Positions 33,910 to 44,152 of a stretch of DNA of 64,000 nucleotides are shown piece by piece. The position numbers and the translations under genes are program-made. This DNA comes from Flavobacterium sp. Sd200 (GTDB taxonomy: Bacteria; Bacteroidota; Bacteroidia; Flavobacteriales; Flavobacteriaceae): assembly GCF_009826935.1 (NCBI RefSeq), contig NZ_WUMN01000002.1, positions 434,001 through 498,000 of the forward strand. The letters are read 5' to 3'. Under the pieces are notes generated by a model. That model was given only the letters and a program-made list of their open reading frames with translations, did not search any database and was not told the origin of the DNA. Positions within the stretch are counted from its first letter, which is position 1, and each line of letters opens with the position of its first letter.

Positions 33910-36873
33910 ATGAAAACTATGTATCTAAAATTACTGTTTTTATTGCTGATGATGCCCCTTGGCGTGCTCGCCCAAAGCACGATTACGGGTGTTGTTCGCG
34001 ATAATACCACCGGAGAGCCCATTCCCGGTGTAAATGTAATTGTGCAGGGCACCCCAAACAGCACTGCAACCGATCTTGATGGTAAATTTACCATTGGGAA
34101 CCTAAAGAACGGCGACAAGCTGGTTTTTAGTTCTATAGGTTTTGCAAACCAAACCATTGCCTATACCGGACAAACAACTATTGATGTTGTTATGCAGGAC
34201 GATGCAACCCAGCTACAGGAGGTGGTTGTAGTTGGCTACGGCAGCGTTAAGAAAAAAGACGCAACAGGTTCTGTAGACCTTATTACCACAAAAACTTTTA
34301 ATCAAGGTTTTAATGCTACGGCAGAAAACCAGATAAACGGTCGTGTATCGGGTGTTACTATTGCAACAAACGGTGCTCCGGGTTCCGGGTCAGATATCCG
34401 TATAAGAGGTGGTGCATCGTTAGGTGCAAACAACAGCCCGCTTATTGTAATAGACGGTTTACCAATAGATAACAATACAAGTGGTGGAGCCACCAGTATT
34501 TTAGCTTCTATTAACCCTAACGATATCGAATCGTTCTCTATATTAAAAGATGCTTCGGCAGCTGCGATCTACGGTTCAAGGGCTGCTAACGGTGTAATTA
34601 TCATTACAACCAAAAAAGGAGGCAAAGGCGGACTTCAGGTTTCATTTAACTCTCGCGTTACTTATAACACACTGGCTAAAAAAGTCGATGTGCTTTCGGC
34701 AAACGAGTACAGAAACCTTGTAAACACTCCGGGAGTTGCAACACCTGCGCAAATAGCGCTTTTAGGCGATGCAAACACCGACTGGCAGGATGAAATTTTT
34801 AACAATTCATTATCTGTAGACAACAACCTTACTTTAAAAGGTAACCTGCTAAACGTAATACCTACACGTTTATCTATTGGATATACTGATATTCCCGGTA
34901 TATTAAAAACAGGCGAATTTAAAAGAACTACCACATCGGTAGCACTAAACCCATCATTTTTTGAAGATCACTTAAAAATCAGCCTAAATGCTAACCTTTC
35001 ATGGCAGGATAACCGTTTTGCAGATGAAGGAGCCATAGGCAACGCTATTCGCTTTGACCCTACGCAGCCCGTGCGTGATGCAAACTCATATTATGGCGGT
35101 TATTTTGAATGGCTTGAGGCCGATGGTGACAGGGTAGGAACAGGAGCGCAAACAAACCCTGTTTCTATGTTGGAGCAACGCAGGAACGTTACAGATAACC
35201 GCAGGTTGTATGGTAATGTGCAATTTGATTATAAATTCCACTTTTTTGAAGACTTAAGAGCTGTATTAAACTTAGGTTATGACAAACAGGATGGCAACGG
35301 AACCAACACGCTTAGCAACCTGAGCCCGAATGGTTACTCTACCGGAACTTATAGTGGCGGCAATTTTGTAAACTATGGTTCGCGCACGTACTTTAATGAT
35401 AAAAGAGAGAATAAACTTTTAGATGCCTACCTTGTTTACACCAAAGAGCTTGGCAAATTAAATCTTGACTTTACAGGTGGTTATACTTATCAAAACTTTA
35501 CTGCAGTGCAATACAACAGCGGTAATATGTATGACCCTAACGCCATATCTGATGTAAATACAGAGCCTGTTGTTAATCTTCAGTCTTATTTTGGCAGGCT
35601 AAATTTAGGTTTTGATGATAAGTACTTACTAACCCTTAACTACCGTAGGGACGGTACATCGCGTTTTTCTAAAGAAAACCGTTGGGGAGACTTTTACGGA
35701 GGTGCTCTTGCGTGGAGAATTTCTAACGAAAATTTCCTTAAAGACGTATCGGCTATTTCAGAACTTAAACTACGTTTTGGTATTGGTGTAACCGGACAGC
35801 AGGATATAGGCGACCGTATGGCATATATACCCCGCTATACAACCTCAACAAGCCTGCAGGGACAATACCAGTTTGGCGATCAGTTTGTAAGTTTTGGACG
35901 CCCACAGGGTTACAACACCGGACTTAAATGGGAAGAGACTACCGATATGACCGTTGGTTTTGATTACGGATTTTTTAATAACAGACTTACAGGATCTTTT
36001 AACTACTTTGATAAAGAATCTAAAGACCTTCTTGCTACAGTTCCTTATCCTGATGGTTCTAACCTTACCAACCAGGGCTTTAGAAACTTCGGAAGCTTTA
36101 CATCAAAAGGTGTTGAGTTTAATGTAAGCTATGACATTTTCCGTACTGAAAACTTTAACTGGAATGCTAATTTCAATGTATTCTATAACGAACGTAAAAT
36201 TACTTCGCTGGCCAATGGTGTAGACATCCCTACAGGAGATATACAAGGTGGTGGCGGTAATACTATACAAATGCAGTCGGTAGGCTTTATACCAAACTCA
36301 TTCTATGTATATGAGCAGGTATATGATGCTAACGGCAAACCGTTAGAGGGTGTATATGTAGACCGCAACAACAACGGTATAATAGATCCGGACGACCGTT
36401 ACCACTACAAAAAACCAAATGCCGACTATACATTTGGTTTCCAGAATAACATGAACTACAAAAACTGGGATTTCTCTATGGCATGGAGGGCAAGTGTAGG
36501 CAACTACATGTACAACAACGTGGCCTCTAATACCGGAGTTTTACAGGCAGGTATTCGCTATAGCGATGTTATCAGCAACATTCACCGCGATTACTACAAC
36601 TCAGGCTTTTTACAGGAAGGTAACAACCGTTTCTTCTCTGACTACTACATACAAAACGCTTCATGGCTTAAGTTAGACAACATTGTTTTAGGCTATACGA
36701 TTCAGGACCCTATGGGTTACAACAACTCAAGGCTAAGGCTTAACGTGGGTGTACAGAACGTACTTACAATTACCAAATATGACGGTGTAGACCCTGAAAT
36801 ATTTAGTGGTATAGACAACACGATATACCCTCGTGCAAGGATGTTTATGTTTGGGCTTAACTTAGACTTTTAA
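33910..36873 (+). CDS. SusC/RagA-family TonB-linked outer-membrane transporter
   Basis: The 987-residue protein has signal peptide 1-21 (ending GVLAQ). A carboxypeptidase-regulatory-like domain (about 23-100, TITGVVRDNTTGEPIPGVNV) comes before the TonB-box region LQEVVVVGYGSVKK and the plug domain with the SusC signature SFSILKDASAAAIYGSRAANG. The 22-strand barrel ends with FGLNLDF. It imports maltodextrins with the SusD lid, powered by TonB. It lacks the extra STN domain that couples some SusC proteins to anti-sigma factors, in keeping with LacI-type control. Confidence 0.95.
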   Translation: MKTMYLKLLFLLLMMPLGVLAQSTITGVVRDNTTGEPIPGVNVIVQGTPNSTATDLDGKFTIGNLKNGDKLVFSSIGFANQTIAYTGQTTIDVVMQDDATQLQEVVVVGYGSVKKKDATGSVDLITTKTFNQGFNATAENQINGRVSGVTIATNGAPGSGSDIRIRGGASLGANNSPLIVIDGLPIDNNTSGGATSILASINPNDIESFSILKDASAAAIYGSRAANGVIIITTKKGGKGGLQVSFNSRVTYNTLAKKVDVLSANEYRNLVNTPGVATPAQIALLGDANTDWQDEIFNNSLSVDNNLTLKGNLLNVIPTRLSIGYTDIPGILKTGEFKRTTTSVALNPSFFEDHLKISLNANLSWQDNRFADEGAIGNAIRFDPTQPVRDANSYYGGYFEWLEADGDRVGTGAQTNPVSMLEQRRNVTDNRRLYGNVQFDYKFHFFEDLRAVLNLGYDKQDGNGTNTLSNLSPNGYSTGTYSGGNFVNYGSRTYFNDKRENKLLDAYLVYTKELGKLNLDFTGGYTYQNFTAVQYNSGNMYDPNAISDVNTEPVVNLQSYFGRLNLGFDDKYLLTLNYRRDGTSRFSKENRWGDFYGGALAWRISNENFLKDVSAISELKLRFGIGVTGQQDIGDRMAYIPRYTTSTSLQGQYQFGDQFVSFGRPQGYNTGLKWEETTDMTVGFDYGFFNNRLTGSFNYFDKESKDLLATVPYPDGSNLTNQGFRNFGSFTSKGVEFNVSYDIFRTENFNWNANFNVFYNERKITSLANGVDIPTGDIQGGGGNTIQMQSVGFIPNSFYVYEQVYDANGKPLEGVYVDRNNNGIIDPDDRYHYKKPNADYTFGFQNNMNYKNWDFSMAWRASVGNYMYNNVASNTGVLQAGIRYSDVISNIHRDYYNSGFLQEGNNRFFSDYYIQNASWLKLDNIVLGYTIQDPMGYNNSRLRLNVGVQNVLTITKYDGVDPEIFSGIDNTIYPRARMFMFGLNLDF

Positions 36874-36884
36874 TAAAATTGACA

Positions 36885-38486
36885 ATGAAAAATATAAAAT
36901 TTATAACCGCTAAAGCTTTATTGCTGTTGTTTGTAGCAGTAATAACAGCTTCGTGTACAGATGACATGGACGTTACTCCAAAAGATGACGACGACTTTAC
37001 ATCTGAAGTATACTATCAAAACCCGCAGGCCTACAGGATGTTTTTAGCAAAACTATATGGCGGCCTTGCCCGTGCCGGTAATGGCGATGGCGATGGCGGT
37101 GAGGATATAGGTGGTATTCGTAATGACTTTAGCCCTTACCTGCGCTCTTTATTTACCATGCAGGAAGTTAGTACCGATGAAGCCAGTATTGCATGGCAGG
37201 ATGGTAACCTTCCTTCTATGAACACGCAAACCTGGGCTACAGATAATGAGTTTATCTATGTAATGTATTCGCGTACTTTTTACCAGATAAGCCTTGCCAA
37301 CGAGTTTTTAAGGCAATCTACAGATGCGCTTGTAAACAGCCGTCCGGTTGATGCAGCCATTAAAGCCGACATGGCATCATACAGGGCTGAAGCGCGCTTT
37401 TTAAGAGCACTTTCTTACTGGCATGCGCTAGACCTTTTTGGTCGCATACCTATTGTTACAGAGAACGATCCGGTGGGTTTCTTTTTCCCGGAACAAAAAT
37501 CTAAACAGGAAGTTTTTGATTATATAGTGGCAGAACTTAACGCTATTGATGCCGACCTGAAAGCATCTCAGGCTAACGAATATGGCCGTGCCGACAGGAT
37601 CGCTGCAAAAATGCTGCTTGCAAAAGTATATCTTAATGCAGAAGTATATACCGGAACTGCGAAATGGGCAGAAGCATCTGCTGCACTTGCCGATGTTTTA
37701 GGTTCTTCATACCGCATTGCACAGATACCTTTCCGCAACCTTTTCATGGCCGATAACGACAGGAACGGTGCTCAAAATGAAATTATTTTCCCGGTTAGGT
37801 TTGACGGACGCTATACAACAGGTGGCGGTACTTATTATATTATCCATGCTTCTATACTAACCACCATGAATGCCAGCGACTATGGTGTTAATAATGGCTG
37901 GAAGGGCCTAAGGGCACGCAGGGAGTTTGTAAACAAATTTAGCGATGTTACCGGTGCTACAGATAACAGGGCTATTTTCCACACAGAAGGACAAACACTT
38001 GATATGCCTGATTTTAGTAATGAAGCGTTTGGTTATGGTGTAACCAAGTTTACAAACCTTACTTCTACAGGAGGCGTTGGTACAGACCCATCGTTAAATT
38101 TTGTTGATACTGATTTCCCTATGTTCAGGCTTGCCGATGCTTACTTAATGTATGCAGAGCTTGCAGTAAGAGGACAGGGATCTTTAAGCCAGGCCGTTAC
38201 TTATGTTAACGAGTTGAGAACAAGGGCTAATGCCCCTCTTATTACTCAGGCAAACCTTAACAGCCCTAACTTTATATTAGACGAAAGAGCCCGCGAGTTG
38301 TACTGGGAATGCCACAGGCGTACAGACCTGATAAGGTTTGGCAGGTTTACAGGTGGTTCATACTTATGGCAGTGGAAAGGAAATACCGTTAATGGTTCAC
38401 CTACATCTACTGACCGAAATGTGTTCCCTATCCCGGCAAGGGCTATAACTGCAAATCCATCTTTACAACAAAACACCGGATATTAA
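36885..38486 (+). CDS. SusD/RagB-family glycan-binding lipoprotein
   Basis: A 533-residue surface lipoprotein with lipobox VITASC (Cys about 24). SusD features: YRAEARFLRALSYWHALDLFGRIPIV at about 165 onward (one long TPR helix region), ADRIAAKMLLAKVYLNAEVY, and near the C-terminus YVNELRTRANA and LDERARELYWECHRRTDLIRFGRF. It forms the lid of the SusC transporter and binds alpha-glucan helices. The ATG at 36885 is used; an in-frame TTG two codons earlier is unlikely. It begins 11 bases after susC. Confidence 0.95.
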   Translation: MKNIKFITAKALLLLFVAVITASCTDDMDVTPKDDDDFTSEVYYQNPQAYRMFLAKLYGGLARAGNGDGDGGEDIGGIRNDFSPYLRSLFTMQEVSTDEASIAWQDGNLPSMNTQTWATDNEFIYVMYSRTFYQISLANEFLRQSTDALVNSRPVDAAIKADMASYRAEARFLRALSYWHALDLFGRIPIVTENDPVGFFFPEQKSKQEVFDYIVAELNAIDADLKASQANEYGRADRIAAKMLLAKVYLNAEVYTGTAKWAEASAALADVLGSSYRIAQIPFRNLFMADNDRNGAQNEIIFPVRFDGRYTTGGGTYYIIHASILTTMNASDYGVNNGWKGLRARREFVNKFSDVTGATDNRAIFHTEGQTLDMPDFSNEAFGYGVTKFTNLTSTGGVGTDPSLNFVDTDFPMFRLADAYLMYAELAVRGQGSLSQAVTYVNELRTRANAPLITQANLNSPNFILDERARELYWECHRRTDLIRFGRFTGGSYLWQWKGNTVNGSPTSTDRNVFPIPARAITANPSLQQNTGY

Positions 38487-38507
38487 TTCACACTAATCTT
38501 ATTCAAA

Positions 38508-39614
38508 ATGAAAAATATAACCAAATCAATATTAATATTGCTTAGCATTTTTGCTATTTCGTGCGAGACTGACGATGTAGAAGACAGACCTGTGGCTATA
38601 CCAACCGATGCTCCTGTACTTACTGCCCCGGATGATAACAGCCCTTATGTACTTAATATTACAGAAGCCGAAAGACAGGTTGAGCGTTTTGTATGGACCT
38701 CAGCTAATTTTGACCAAAACGTAGTAGTAAACTATGCTGTAGAGTTAGATAAAGCAGGTAATGATTTTGCCGCCCCGCAGGTAATTGGTACTGCTACAGG
38801 AAATCAGGTAGCAGTTACTACCGAAGTTTTAAACGGTGCAGCAATGGCCGCCGGAGGTGTGGCTTTTGAGGCAGGACAATTTCAAATAAGAGTAAAAGCA
38901 AGTCTTAACAGCACAGGCGAACCACTTTACAGTAATGCAATTACCGTTACGATTACACCTTATGTTACCTATCCTTTTAAAGACCTTTATCTTGTGGGTG
39001 ATGCTACAGGAAGCGGATGGGATAATACCGCAACCAGCAACCTGTATGCCATGTACAGGGATCCTGAAAACCAAGACATCTATTCTTACACAGGACAATT
39101 TGCTGTAGGCGGATTTAAACTTTTACGCGAGAAAGGCCAGTGGGGTAATTCTTACGGATTAAATGGAACAGCTCTTGCATACAGGCCTACAGAGGCTGAT
39201 CCTGATACTGCAAACTTTGCAGTAACTACAGCAGGTTATTATACGCTTACAGTTAACGTAGCCGATCTTACTTACACGTTGGTTCCTTATGACGCATCTG
39301 CGGCACTTATTTATCCTACCATAGGTATTATAGGCACTGCAACAGCAGGAGCATGGGAAAATGACACAGACATGACACAATCAACCTTCGACCCACACAT
39401 ATGGTATGTGCGCAATGCGGCACTTACAGCAGGTGGCGAAATGAAATTCAGGGCTAACAATGCGTGGGATATTAGCTGGGGAGGCCCTACATCTTATTCT
39501 GGTGTAGCAGGTATGCCGGGTACTAACATTCCAATCGGTATATCTGTAAATGGTGCTTACGATGTTTGGTTTAACGACATCACAGGCCAATATATTTACA
39601 TACCTGTAAACTAA
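38508..39614 (+). CDS. SusE-like outer-membrane starch-binding lipoprotein
   Basis: A 368-residue lipoprotein with lipobox IFAISC (Cys about 19). The N-terminal part (about 35-150) is the SusE-type immunoglobulin-like domain (VLTAPDDNSPYVLN, then VERFVWTSANF). Two binding modules follow: about 155-258, with LYLVGDATGSGWDN, and about 265-368, with WDISWGGPTSYSG. The last module resembles the modules of the protein at 23421-24566. It should hold starch at the surface near SusCD. Confidence 0.9.
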   Translation: MKNITKSILILLSIFAISCETDDVEDRPVAIPTDAPVLTAPDDNSPYVLNITEAERQVERFVWTSANFDQNVVVNYAVELDKAGNDFAAPQVIGTATGNQVAVTTEVLNGAAMAAGGVAFEAGQFQIRVKASLNSTGEPLYSNAITVTITPYVTYPFKDLYLVGDATGSGWDNTATSNLYAMYRDPENQDIYSYTGQFAVGGFKLLREKGQWGNSYGLNGTALAYRPTEADPDTANFAVTTAGYYTLTVNVADLTYTLVPYDASAALIYPTIGIIGTATAGAWENDTDMTQSTFDPHIWYVRNAALTAGGEMKFRANNAWDISWGGPTSYSGVAGMPGTNIPIGISVNGAYDVWFNDITGQYIYIPVN

Positions 39615-39629
39615 TATTTAAAAATAACT

Positions 39630-39663
39630 AACCGGCTACACTTTAAGGGTATAGCCGGTTTTT
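39630..39663 (+). terminator. Hairpin terminator between susE and T9SS amylase
   Basis: Nine-base stem AACCGGCTA / TAGCCGGTT, 13-base loop, followed by TTTTT. Only 9-12 bases before the next ATG, so it may attenuate rather than end transcription into the amylase gene. Confidence 0.75.
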
Positions 39664-39674
39664 ATGTATTTATC

Positions 39675-42494
39675 ATGAAAAAATTTACATTATTACTATT
39701 TTTAATGCTTACCACATTGGGATACGGGCAGTTAAGCACTACCCCGTCTCCGGCAATAGCTTCCGGTCAGGTAACATTAAATTTTAATAAGGCAGGCACA
39801 CCAATGGCCTCTTATACCGGAACCATATATGCTCACATTGGCGTTACGGTAGACGGGCAACGCTGGCAAAACGTTAGGGGCAGTTGGGGTGTTAACAGCA
39901 GCCAGCCTACGCTAACATTAGTATCGGGCACCACATACAGCCTTACACTGGGTCCTGACCTTTATACTTATTTTGGCGTGCCTACAACCAGCACCATATC
40001 TGAAATTTGTGTGGTATTAAGGGCCGCGACAAACAGTCCGCAAACCACCGATGCTTTTTTGCCCGTAGGTGCTTTTCAGCTAAACCTTACGGCACCCGCA
40101 GCAAACAGCACTACCATAATAAATTCGGGCAGCAACTTTACGGTTTCGGCTAACAATACAAACGGCAATGCTGTTTACAGCCTTTCGGCAAACGGAACAG
40201 TTATAAATACTGCTACCACGGCAAACTACAGCTATACACACAACGCTGTTACAACCAATCAAAGCTATACGCTTACCGTAACACAGGGAGCTGAAACCAT
40301 TACCCGAAGCTTTAACGCAGTGGTAAATCCAAATACCGTAAATGAGGCTATGCCACAGGACGTAAGAGACGGTATTAACTATCATGATAACACCTCTCAG
40401 GCCACATTAGTGCTTAACGCGCCAAACAAAGACTTTGTTTATGTGGCAGGAAGTTTTAATAACTGGCAGCCATCAACGGCTTATGCCATGAAAAAAGATC
40501 CCGCTACAGGTAAATTCTGGCTACAGCTTACGGGACTTACTGCCGGGCAAATTGAAACTTTTCAGTATTGGGTGGTAGACCAAACCCCGGTTGCAACCAG
40601 CCAGGCCATGGTTAAAACTGCCGACCCGTTTTCTACACTGGTGCTTTCGCCATTTGATGATCCTTACTTAACGGCTGCAGAATATCCTAACCTGCCTCCA
40701 TATCCTGCCGGGCAAAACTTTGAGGTATCGGTGCTGCAAACAGGCCAAACGCCATACAACTGGCAGGTAACCGATTTTGTGCGTCCGGCTAAAGAAGACC
40801 TTATTATTTATGAAACATTAATAAGGGATTTTGACTCGAACAAAACCTGGGATGGCCTTGCAGCAAGAATAGACTATTTTAAAGGGCTAAATGTAAACGC
40901 CATACAGCTAATGCCTGTTATGGAGTTTGAAGGTAACATATCGTGGGGCTACAACACTGCCTACCACATGGCTCTTGATAAGGCTTATGGCACTGCTGAC
41001 AGTATGAAAGCCTTTATAGACCTGTGCCACCAAAACGGCATAGCGGTTATTTTAGATCTTGCACTTAATCATGTTTACGGACGCTCTCCTTTAAACCGCA
41101 TGTGGTGTAACGACCCAGATGGCGATGGTTTTGGTGCAACCACTACAGAGAATCCTTACTGTAATGTTGCAGCAACACACACCTATAGTGTGGGTACCGA
41201 CCTTAATCATCAAAACGAACTAACCCAATACTACAGCGAGCGTGTAATTGAGCACTGGATGACCGAGTTTAAAATTGACGGCTATCGTTGGGACCTTACT
41301 AAAGGGTTTACCCAGGTTTGCGGAAACGTAGATAACACCTGTACCGAGGCTTATCAGGCCGACAGGGTAGCGATACTTAAACAATATGCAGACTATCAGT
41401 GGAATATTGACCCTGATTTTTATGTAATATTTGAGCACCTTGGCGGTGGCTCCGGACCAAACAGCTCTGCGGCTGAAGAGACTGAGTGGGCCAACTATCG
41501 TGTGGGGGAGGGCAAAGGTATTATGCTTTGGGCCAATAACAACTACCAATACAATCAGCTAAGTATGGGCTACGTTGCCAACAGCAATTTTAGCAGCATG
41601 GATTTTGAGAACAGGGGCTTTACCGCTCCGCGTGCCGTGGGCTATGCCGAAAGCCATGACGAGGAAAGGCTAATGTATAAAAATCTTACCTCGGGCGCGG
41701 CTGTACTTAACTACAGTGCACGAAACCTTGCCACAGCATTAGAAAGAACCAAAGCTATTGGAGCCGTTTTCTTAACTGTGCCCGGACCAAAGATGATATG
41801 GCAATATGCCGAACTTGGCTTTGATTATGGCATTAACCGTTGTGCAGATAATACTTATGCCAATGCCTGCCGTACAGACCCTAAACCGGTAGCTTCGGAA
41901 ATTGGTTATACCACCGACGCTTCAAGAATGGCAGTTTATGATGTATGGTCGCAAATAAACAGTTTAAGGCTTAACAACCCTGTGTTTAAAACCACTACGT
42001 TTACTATTACAGCGGGTACTTTAACCCCAAGAATTGATATTTGGGATAATAATATACCTGAAACCGAACTAAAAGCGGTTATAGTATTGGCTAATTTTGG
42101 TTTAACACCGCAAACAGTAAATACTAATTTTTCTATAGCAGGCGATTGGTATAATCTTATGGATGGCACAACCATCAGCAGTACAACAGCAACCCTGACC
42201 CTGCAACCGGGCGAATACAGAATATTTGGCAACAGGCCTGCTGCACTTAAAAACGATGGTGTTAGTGCTACTAAGGCAGTGCTTTATCCTAACCCTGCAA
42301 ACACGCAGTTTAGCATTAGCACAGCAGCTTCAAAAGTAGAGGTATATGCCATTACCGGGCAGTTAGTAAAAACCTTTGGTGCAAACGCTTCAGGTGCAGC
42401 TTATGATATAAGCACACTGGTTAGCGGCATCTATCTGGTAAAAATCACCGATAGCAACAATCGCCAAAGCACTATTAAACTTGTTAAAGAATAA
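39675..42494 (+). CDS. T9SS-exported multidomain GH13 alpha-amylase
   Basis: A 939-residue enzyme. Signal peptide 1-18; two beta-rich domains about 20-135 and 136-220; a CBM48-like domain about 240-325 (FVYVAGSFNNWQP); a GH13 barrel about 365-790 with LDLALNHVYG, Asp540 in DGYRWDLTKGF, Glu587 in VIFEHLGGG and Asp662 in SHDEERL. A beta domain follows, and a type A sorting domain (about 865-939, LYPNPANTQFSI to STIKLVKE). The export signal and the locus suggest a surface or released amylase that attacks polymeric starch first. CBM48 and the barrel resemble branching or debranching enzymes, so alpha-1,6 activity is possible. Confidence 0.9.
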   Translation: MKKFTLLLFLMLTTLGYGQLSTTPSPAIASGQVTLNFNKAGTPMASYTGTIYAHIGVTVDGQRWQNVRGSWGVNSSQPTLTLVSGTTYSLTLGPDLYTYFGVPTTSTISEICVVLRAATNSPQTTDAFLPVGAFQLNLTAPAANSTTIINSGSNFTVSANNTNGNAVYSLSANGTVINTATTANYSYTHNAVTTNQSYTLTVTQGAETITRSFNAVVNPNTVNEAMPQDVRDGINYHDNTSQATLVLNAPNKDFVYVAGSFNNWQPSTAYAMKKDPATGKFWLQLTGLTAGQIETFQYWVVDQTPVATSQAMVKTADPFSTLVLSPFDDPYLTAAEYPNLPPYPAGQNFEVSVLQTGQTPYNWQVTDFVRPAKEDLIIYETLIRDFDSNKTWDGLAARIDYFKGLNVNAIQLMPVMEFEGNISWGYNTAYHMALDKAYGTADSMKAFIDLCHQNGIAVILDLALNHVYGRSPLNRMWCNDPDGDGFGATTTENPYCNVAATHTYSVGTDLNHQNELTQYYSERVIEHWMTEFKIDGYRWDLTKGFTQVCGNVDNTCTEAYQADRVAILKQYADYQWNIDPDFYVIFEHLGGGSGPNSSAAEETEWANYRVGEGKGIMLWANNNYQYNQLSMGYVANSNFSSMDFENRGFTAPRAVGYAESHDEERLMYKNLTSGAAVLNYSARNLATALERTKAIGAVFLTVPGPKMIWQYAELGFDYGINRCADNTYANACRTDPKPVASEIGYTTDASRMAVYDVWSQINSLRLNNPVFKTTTFTITAGTLTPRIDIWDNNIPETELKAVIVLANFGLTPQTVNTNFSIAGDWYNLMDGTTISSTTATLTLQPGEYRIFGNRPAALKNDGVSATKAVLYPNPANTQFSISTAASKVEVYAITGQLVKTFGANASGAAYDISTLVSGIYLVKITDSNNRQSTIKLVKE

Positions 42495-42532
42495 AAATTT
42501 TGAGTTAGTTTATAAGTTAAGTTTTTTCATGA

Positions 42533-42569
42533 AAAAGGTTTCCCCGGTTTATTGGGGAAACCTTTTGTT
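42533..42569 (+). terminator. Strong terminator closing the plus arm of the glucan locus
   Basis: Thirteen-base perfect stem AAAAGGTTTCCCC / GGGGAAACCTTTT, loop GGTTTATT. Confidence 0.9.
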
Positions 42570-42610
42570 ATTTATATCATAAACCTTTATGAAAGGCTTT
42601 GCTTATGGGT

Positions 42611-42618
42611 TATCTTTA
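42611..42618 (+). promoter_or_regulatory. -7-like box before lipoprotein gene
   Basis: TATCTTTA differs from TAnnTTTG only in the last base, 22 bases before the ATG at 42640. Confidence 0.35.
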
Positions 42619-42639
42619 GGGTTATTTACTCGTTTAAAA

Positions 42640-43119
42640 ATGAAAAAAACAGCACTATTACTGCTTTTCGCCCTATTTATATTTAGCTGTAAAAGCGGTA
42701 GCAAAACAACTGGCAAATCAGACAAAGCCGATGTTGAAACACACTATCGTGACGACTTTAGGTCGGCAGATGCTAAAGAAAAAAGCACGCTGCTTAAAGA
42801 CCTGAAAGCCACACAGGCCAACTATAGTGTATTGATATTTACCCAAAACTTTAAAGGTGAAAAAATAGTGGTAAGCAATGCTGCCAAAAAGCTATACAGC
42901 AATTATGTAATATCTAACCTTAAAACAGGTATTGCCGACAAAACACGCATAGATAATACTGCCGACACTAAAATTTTTGACAATCTTACAAAAACCGAAA
43001 TTGTGCTGCCTGCCAAAGAAACCGCCAAACATAAATTTATTTATGTAATGAAAAATACAGGGGGCAACAGTACTTTTATGGTTACCTACAGCAATACGCT
43101 ACGTCCGCTTCAACCTTAA
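42640..43119 (+). CDS. Hypothetical lipoprotein, 159 residues
   Basis: Signal peptide and lipobox ALFIFSC (Cys about 16), then a Lys/Ser/Thr-rich linker and a small soluble domain (about 35-159) with YSVLIFTQNFKGEKIVVS and HKFIYVMKNTGGNSTFMV. Not recognised. The ATG at 42640 is chosen because it starts directly with the signal peptide; a longer reading from 42589 adds 17 residues overlapping the probable promoter. It stands alone between a strong terminator and a convergent operon. Confidence 0.75.
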   Translation: MKKTALLLLFALFIFSCKSGSKTTGKSDKADVETHYRDDFRSADAKEKSTLLKDLKATQANYSVLIFTQNFKGEKIVVSNAAKKLYSNYVISNLKTGIADKTRIDNTADTKIFDNLTKTEIVLPAKETAKHKFIYVMKNTGGNSTFMVTYSNTLRPLQP

Positions 43120-43132
43120 ATTAAATCAAAAA

Positions 43133-44152
43133 TTAAACGGTTTGCACAGGAGTAAAATAAGCATCGGAGGCATGCTTAAAAATAATCTTATTCACTATTT
43201 CCTGTGTGCGGTTAGGATAATCTACCGCAATAGGCTCGCCGTTAAGTATCCAGTGGGCAATAACATCTTCATATTTTGGCTTTAGTCCTTTTATAACAGG
43301 AACACCCATTTGCTTTAAAAGGGCAGCGTTTAGATGTTGCTCATATTGGTTCTTCATTGGTATAACCAGCAGTTTTTTACCAAGAAACATGGCTTCGGCA
43401 GGTGTTTCAAAACCGGCACCGCACAACACCCCGGAAGATGATGCCATACTTGCCGTAAACAGTTCGTTGTTTATTGGCCTGATGGTTATGTTTTTATGCA
43501 CCACCTTTTTATGGTTGTGCTTACTGAACACATCCCACTGCACCGACGGGAAAACCGACAGGCGTTTTATAAGCGTCTTATCATCATAGGCAGGAAGATA
43601 AACCGTATAGTGGCCTTTATCTGAAACCTGCATATCGCGCACCTGCTTGCGGATGACAGGCGTATAAACACCATCGCCATGAGACTTAAAATGAAATCCG
43701 TATTTGGCAGTAGCCGGGGCATAATGCTCTAAAATAAGCCTGCCCATCCTGTCCTGATGCTCAGGTTGAGGAAAAGCAGCATTAAGCACTGCACTTTGAT
43801 GACTTAACGATATACAGGGCTTATTTTTAAAATAACATGCCCATGCCGATACGGGTTCAAAATCATTAACCACAAGGTCATACTCCTCTACCGGAAGGTT
43901 CTGAATATTCTTTATAAGTTTTGTAGGGTTGCTGCGCCTAACGGTTTTCCAAAGGTCTACCCCACCGCTTTTGCCAAAAATAAAACTCAGCCCCTTAAAC
44001 TGGTATTTTACTTTATAGGGCAGCTTGAGATCTCCTTGTATACCGCTTACCAGTATGTCTACCGCACCATGTTTTTCAAGGCACGGAATTACATCTATGG
44101 CACGGCTCAGGTGACCGTTACCCGTTCCCTGTATGGCATAAAGTATTTTCAT
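43133..44152 (-). CDS. GT-B glycosyltransferase family protein (MurG/GT28-like)
   Basis: A 339-residue protein with an N-terminal nucleotide-fold start MKILYAIQGTGNGHLSRAI, similar to MurG-like GTs, and a C-terminal donor-site block GVLCGAGFETPAEAMFLGKKLLVIPM with QYEQHLNA. It has no membrane segment. Acceptor and donor are unknown. It overlaps the GH1 gene by ATGA, so the two are coupled, suggesting linked glycoside metabolism (glycolipid or glucoside). UDP-sugar use is inferred from the fold. Confidence 0.8.
   Translation of the reverse strand: MKILYAIQGTGNGHLSRAIDVIPCLEKHGAVDILVSGIQGDLKLPYKVKYQFKGLSFIFGKSGGVDLWKTVRRSNPTKLIKNIQNLPVEEYDLVVNDFEPVSAWACYFKNKPCISLSHQSAVLNAAFPQPEHQDRMGRLILEHYAPATAKYGFHFKSHGDGVYTPVIRKQVRDMQVSDKGHYTVYLPAYDDKTLIKRLSVFPSVQWDVFSKHNHKKVVHKNITIRPINNELFTASMASSSGVLCGAGFETPAEAMFLGKKLLVIPMKNQYEQHLNAALLKQMGVPVIKGLKPKYEDVIAHWILNGEPIAVDYPNRTQEIVNKIIFKHASDAYFTPVQTV

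Noticed and set aside
42589..42639. 17 extra N-terminal codons on the lipoprotein at 42640
   Set aside because: The signal peptide begins at the internal ATG, and the extension overlaps a -7-like box.
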